DNA of 64,000 bases, taken from the NCBI RefSeq assembly GCF_003290025.1, contig NZ_QNHG01000003.1:460460-524459 (forward strand). Direction: 5' to 3'. Shown piece by piece: positions 63,207-64,000 of this stretch (positions are counted from its first letter, which is position 1; the number at the start of each line of letters is the position of its first letter). The stretch comes from Pseudogemmobacter bohemicus. Lineage in GTDB: Bacteria > Pseudomonadota > Alphaproteobacteria > Rhodobacterales > Rhodobacteraceae. The translations under genes and the position numbers were made by a program. Below the pieces are notes generated by a model. It was not told the origin of the DNA and searched no databases. It worked only from the letters and a program-made list of their open reading frames with translations.

Positions 63207-64000
63207 GGTTGCCACCCCATCGGGCCGGTGCCAAGGAGCGACAGCGGCATCCGTTTCGCGTTTTCCGCGATGCGGACGCGGCCCTGGCTGGCGGCAGAGA
63301 TATCGCGATCCGGGTCGATGCCGGGCATGATCTCGGTGGCCTCAAGGCCCTGATCGGTCAGCCGGATCACGCAGCGCTCGGTGATATACAGCACCTCCTG
63401 CCCCTGTTCGCGGGCGCGGGCGCCGGAAAAGGTCACATGTTCGACTCTTTCAACCATTTTGGTGAATTTACCTGGTTTCGCGATGGAAATGCCGGATTCT
63501 GTCAACTCGACCTGCGCACCGGCCTCGAACCAGCCCGAAAAGACGAGCTTTCTCGCATGGGCGGTTATGTCGACAAAGCCGCCGCAGCCTGCGGTGAGAT
63601 AGGGTTTTTTCCCCAGCTTCGAGACGTTCACATTCCCCTCGACATCGACCTCCATGAACGAGAGGAACGACATGTCGAAGCCGCCGCCCTGGAAGTAGAT
63701 GAATTGCTGCGGCGAGGGCACATATCCAAAGGCGTTTGACGCGCAGCCAAAGGCGAAGCCGGTCAGAGGCATCCCCCCGACAGCGCCTTGTTCAATCGCC
63801 CAGGTGACGGCCTGGGGATGGCCCTCTTCCAGCAGGATGCGCGGCACCATGGCCGAAATCCCAAAGCCCAGATTGGCGGTCTGGCCGCCCTTCAGCTCCA
63901 TTGCAGCGCGCCGCGCGATCACCTTTTCGACGCCGTGTTCGGCCAGGGTAAAGCTTTCCCATGGCCGCAGGATCTGGCCCGAGATGGCCGGGTCGTAATC
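63203..64000 (-). CDS. Acyl-CoA:acetate/3-ketoacid CoA-transferase, C-terminal part (5' end off window)
   Basis: The frame is open to the window edge (266 residues visible). Family signatures are GGQTANLGFGISAMVP, the catalytic-Glu region in TWAIEQGAVGGMPLTGF, and KKPYLTAGCGGFVDITAHAR. This matches the YdiF/propionate-CoA-transferase type, in which both halves are one chain. It activates a carboxylic acid to its CoA ester. First visible gene of the hydratase and aldehyde dehydrogenase operon. Confidence 0.9.
   Translation of the reverse strand, partial: DYDPAISGQILRPWESFTLAEHGVEKVIARRAAMELKGGQTANLGFGISAMVPRILLEEGHPQAVTWAIEQGAVGGMPLTGFAFGCASNAFGYVPSPQQFIYFQGGGFDMSFLSFMEVDVEGNVNVSKLGKKPYLTAGCGGFVDITAHARKLVFSGWFEAGAQVELTESGISIAKPGKFTKMVERVEHVTFSGARAREQGQEVLYITERCVIRLTDQGLEATEIMPGIDPDRDISAASQGRVRIAENAKRMPLSLLGTGPMGWQP

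Overview
The window is about 66% GC chromosomal DNA from an alphaproteobacterium, most likely a member of the Rhodobacteraceae. I cannot settle the genus from sequence alone. The placement rests on gene content typical of that family: an Hsp20 gene with a DUF1150 partner, the TIGR02186-TauE/SafE pair, a CIRCE-controlled groESL, a trxB gene divergent from an AsnC regulator, and a G/C-rich intergenic repeat ending in a 'ggatatttaaggacagatgaa'-type block. Most of the window is ordinary chromosome. Two decayed insertion sequences (IS3-like at 10.7-12.1 kb, IS5-like at 32.7-33.8 kb) are the only clear mobile DNA. I saw no tRNA, rRNA, CRISPR array or prophage.

Layout. 1-10.6 kb: envelope and stress genes (partial alpha/beta hydrolase, iron-permease-like protein, Gre-like factor, groESL with CIRCE, TraB/GumN protein, aldehyde dehydrogenase, Mn-dependent pyrophosphatase, Hsp70-like protein, YdcH, Hsp20 and DUF1150 behind a sigma-32-like promoter). 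10.7-12.6 kb: decayed IS3 element and an empty stretch. 12.6-25.7 kb: PAPS synthetase, a redoxin-like/2-oxoglutarate oxygenase fusion, trxB, AsnC regulator, the lgt-MidA-PgeF operon, BMFP/UbiK-like protein, VOC protein, TauE/SafE with its TIGR02186 partner, and purine nucleoside phosphorylase. 25.8-30.6 kb: a complete BMP-family (nucleoside-type) ABC importer, adjacent to the phosphorylase. 30.8-34.5 kb: rimI, tsaB, an Nfu protein, the IS5-like remnant, a 54-residue small protein and diacylglycerol kinase. 34.6-41.6 kb: manganese exporter mntP behind a Fur/Mur-like palindrome and a 9-bp tandem repeat, a long trypsin-like protease, a universal stress protein, two overlapping hotdog thioesterases opposite a MerR regulator, a hydrolase and an Ldh-type dehydrogenase. 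41.7-48.3 kb: di-haem oxidoreductase, imelysin and DUF1513 genes, then exbB-exbD-tonB, together suggesting iron or haem acquisition. 48.3-64 kb: a catabolic region with a minus-strand glucose-type ABC importer followed by two GMC oxidoreductases, an SDR, a Dabb protein, a DUF993 aldolase-like protein and a LacI regulator, with a second LacI regulator divergent from the binding-protein gene; beyond it lies a separate CoA-transferase, enoyl-CoA hydratase and aldehyde dehydrogenase operon that runs off the window.

How the parts fit. The catabolic region reads as import of a hexose-like compound, flavin- and NAD(P)-dependent oxidation, and aldolase-type cleavage, under a divergent LacI regulator whose likely operator (59654-59669) sits before the binding-protein gene. 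That operon carries two arrays of three hairpins between its genes, probably tuning the amount of each transporter subunit. The purine phosphorylase and the BMP importer likely form a nucleoside salvage pair. The strongest unexpected signals are non-coding or structural: the hairpin arrays, a 20-bp stem covering a ribosome binding site (6642-6701), capture of intergenic repeats inside two coding sequences (29.5 kb and 40.3 kb), three related palindromes inside the IS3 remnant, and the tandem repeat ahead of mntP.
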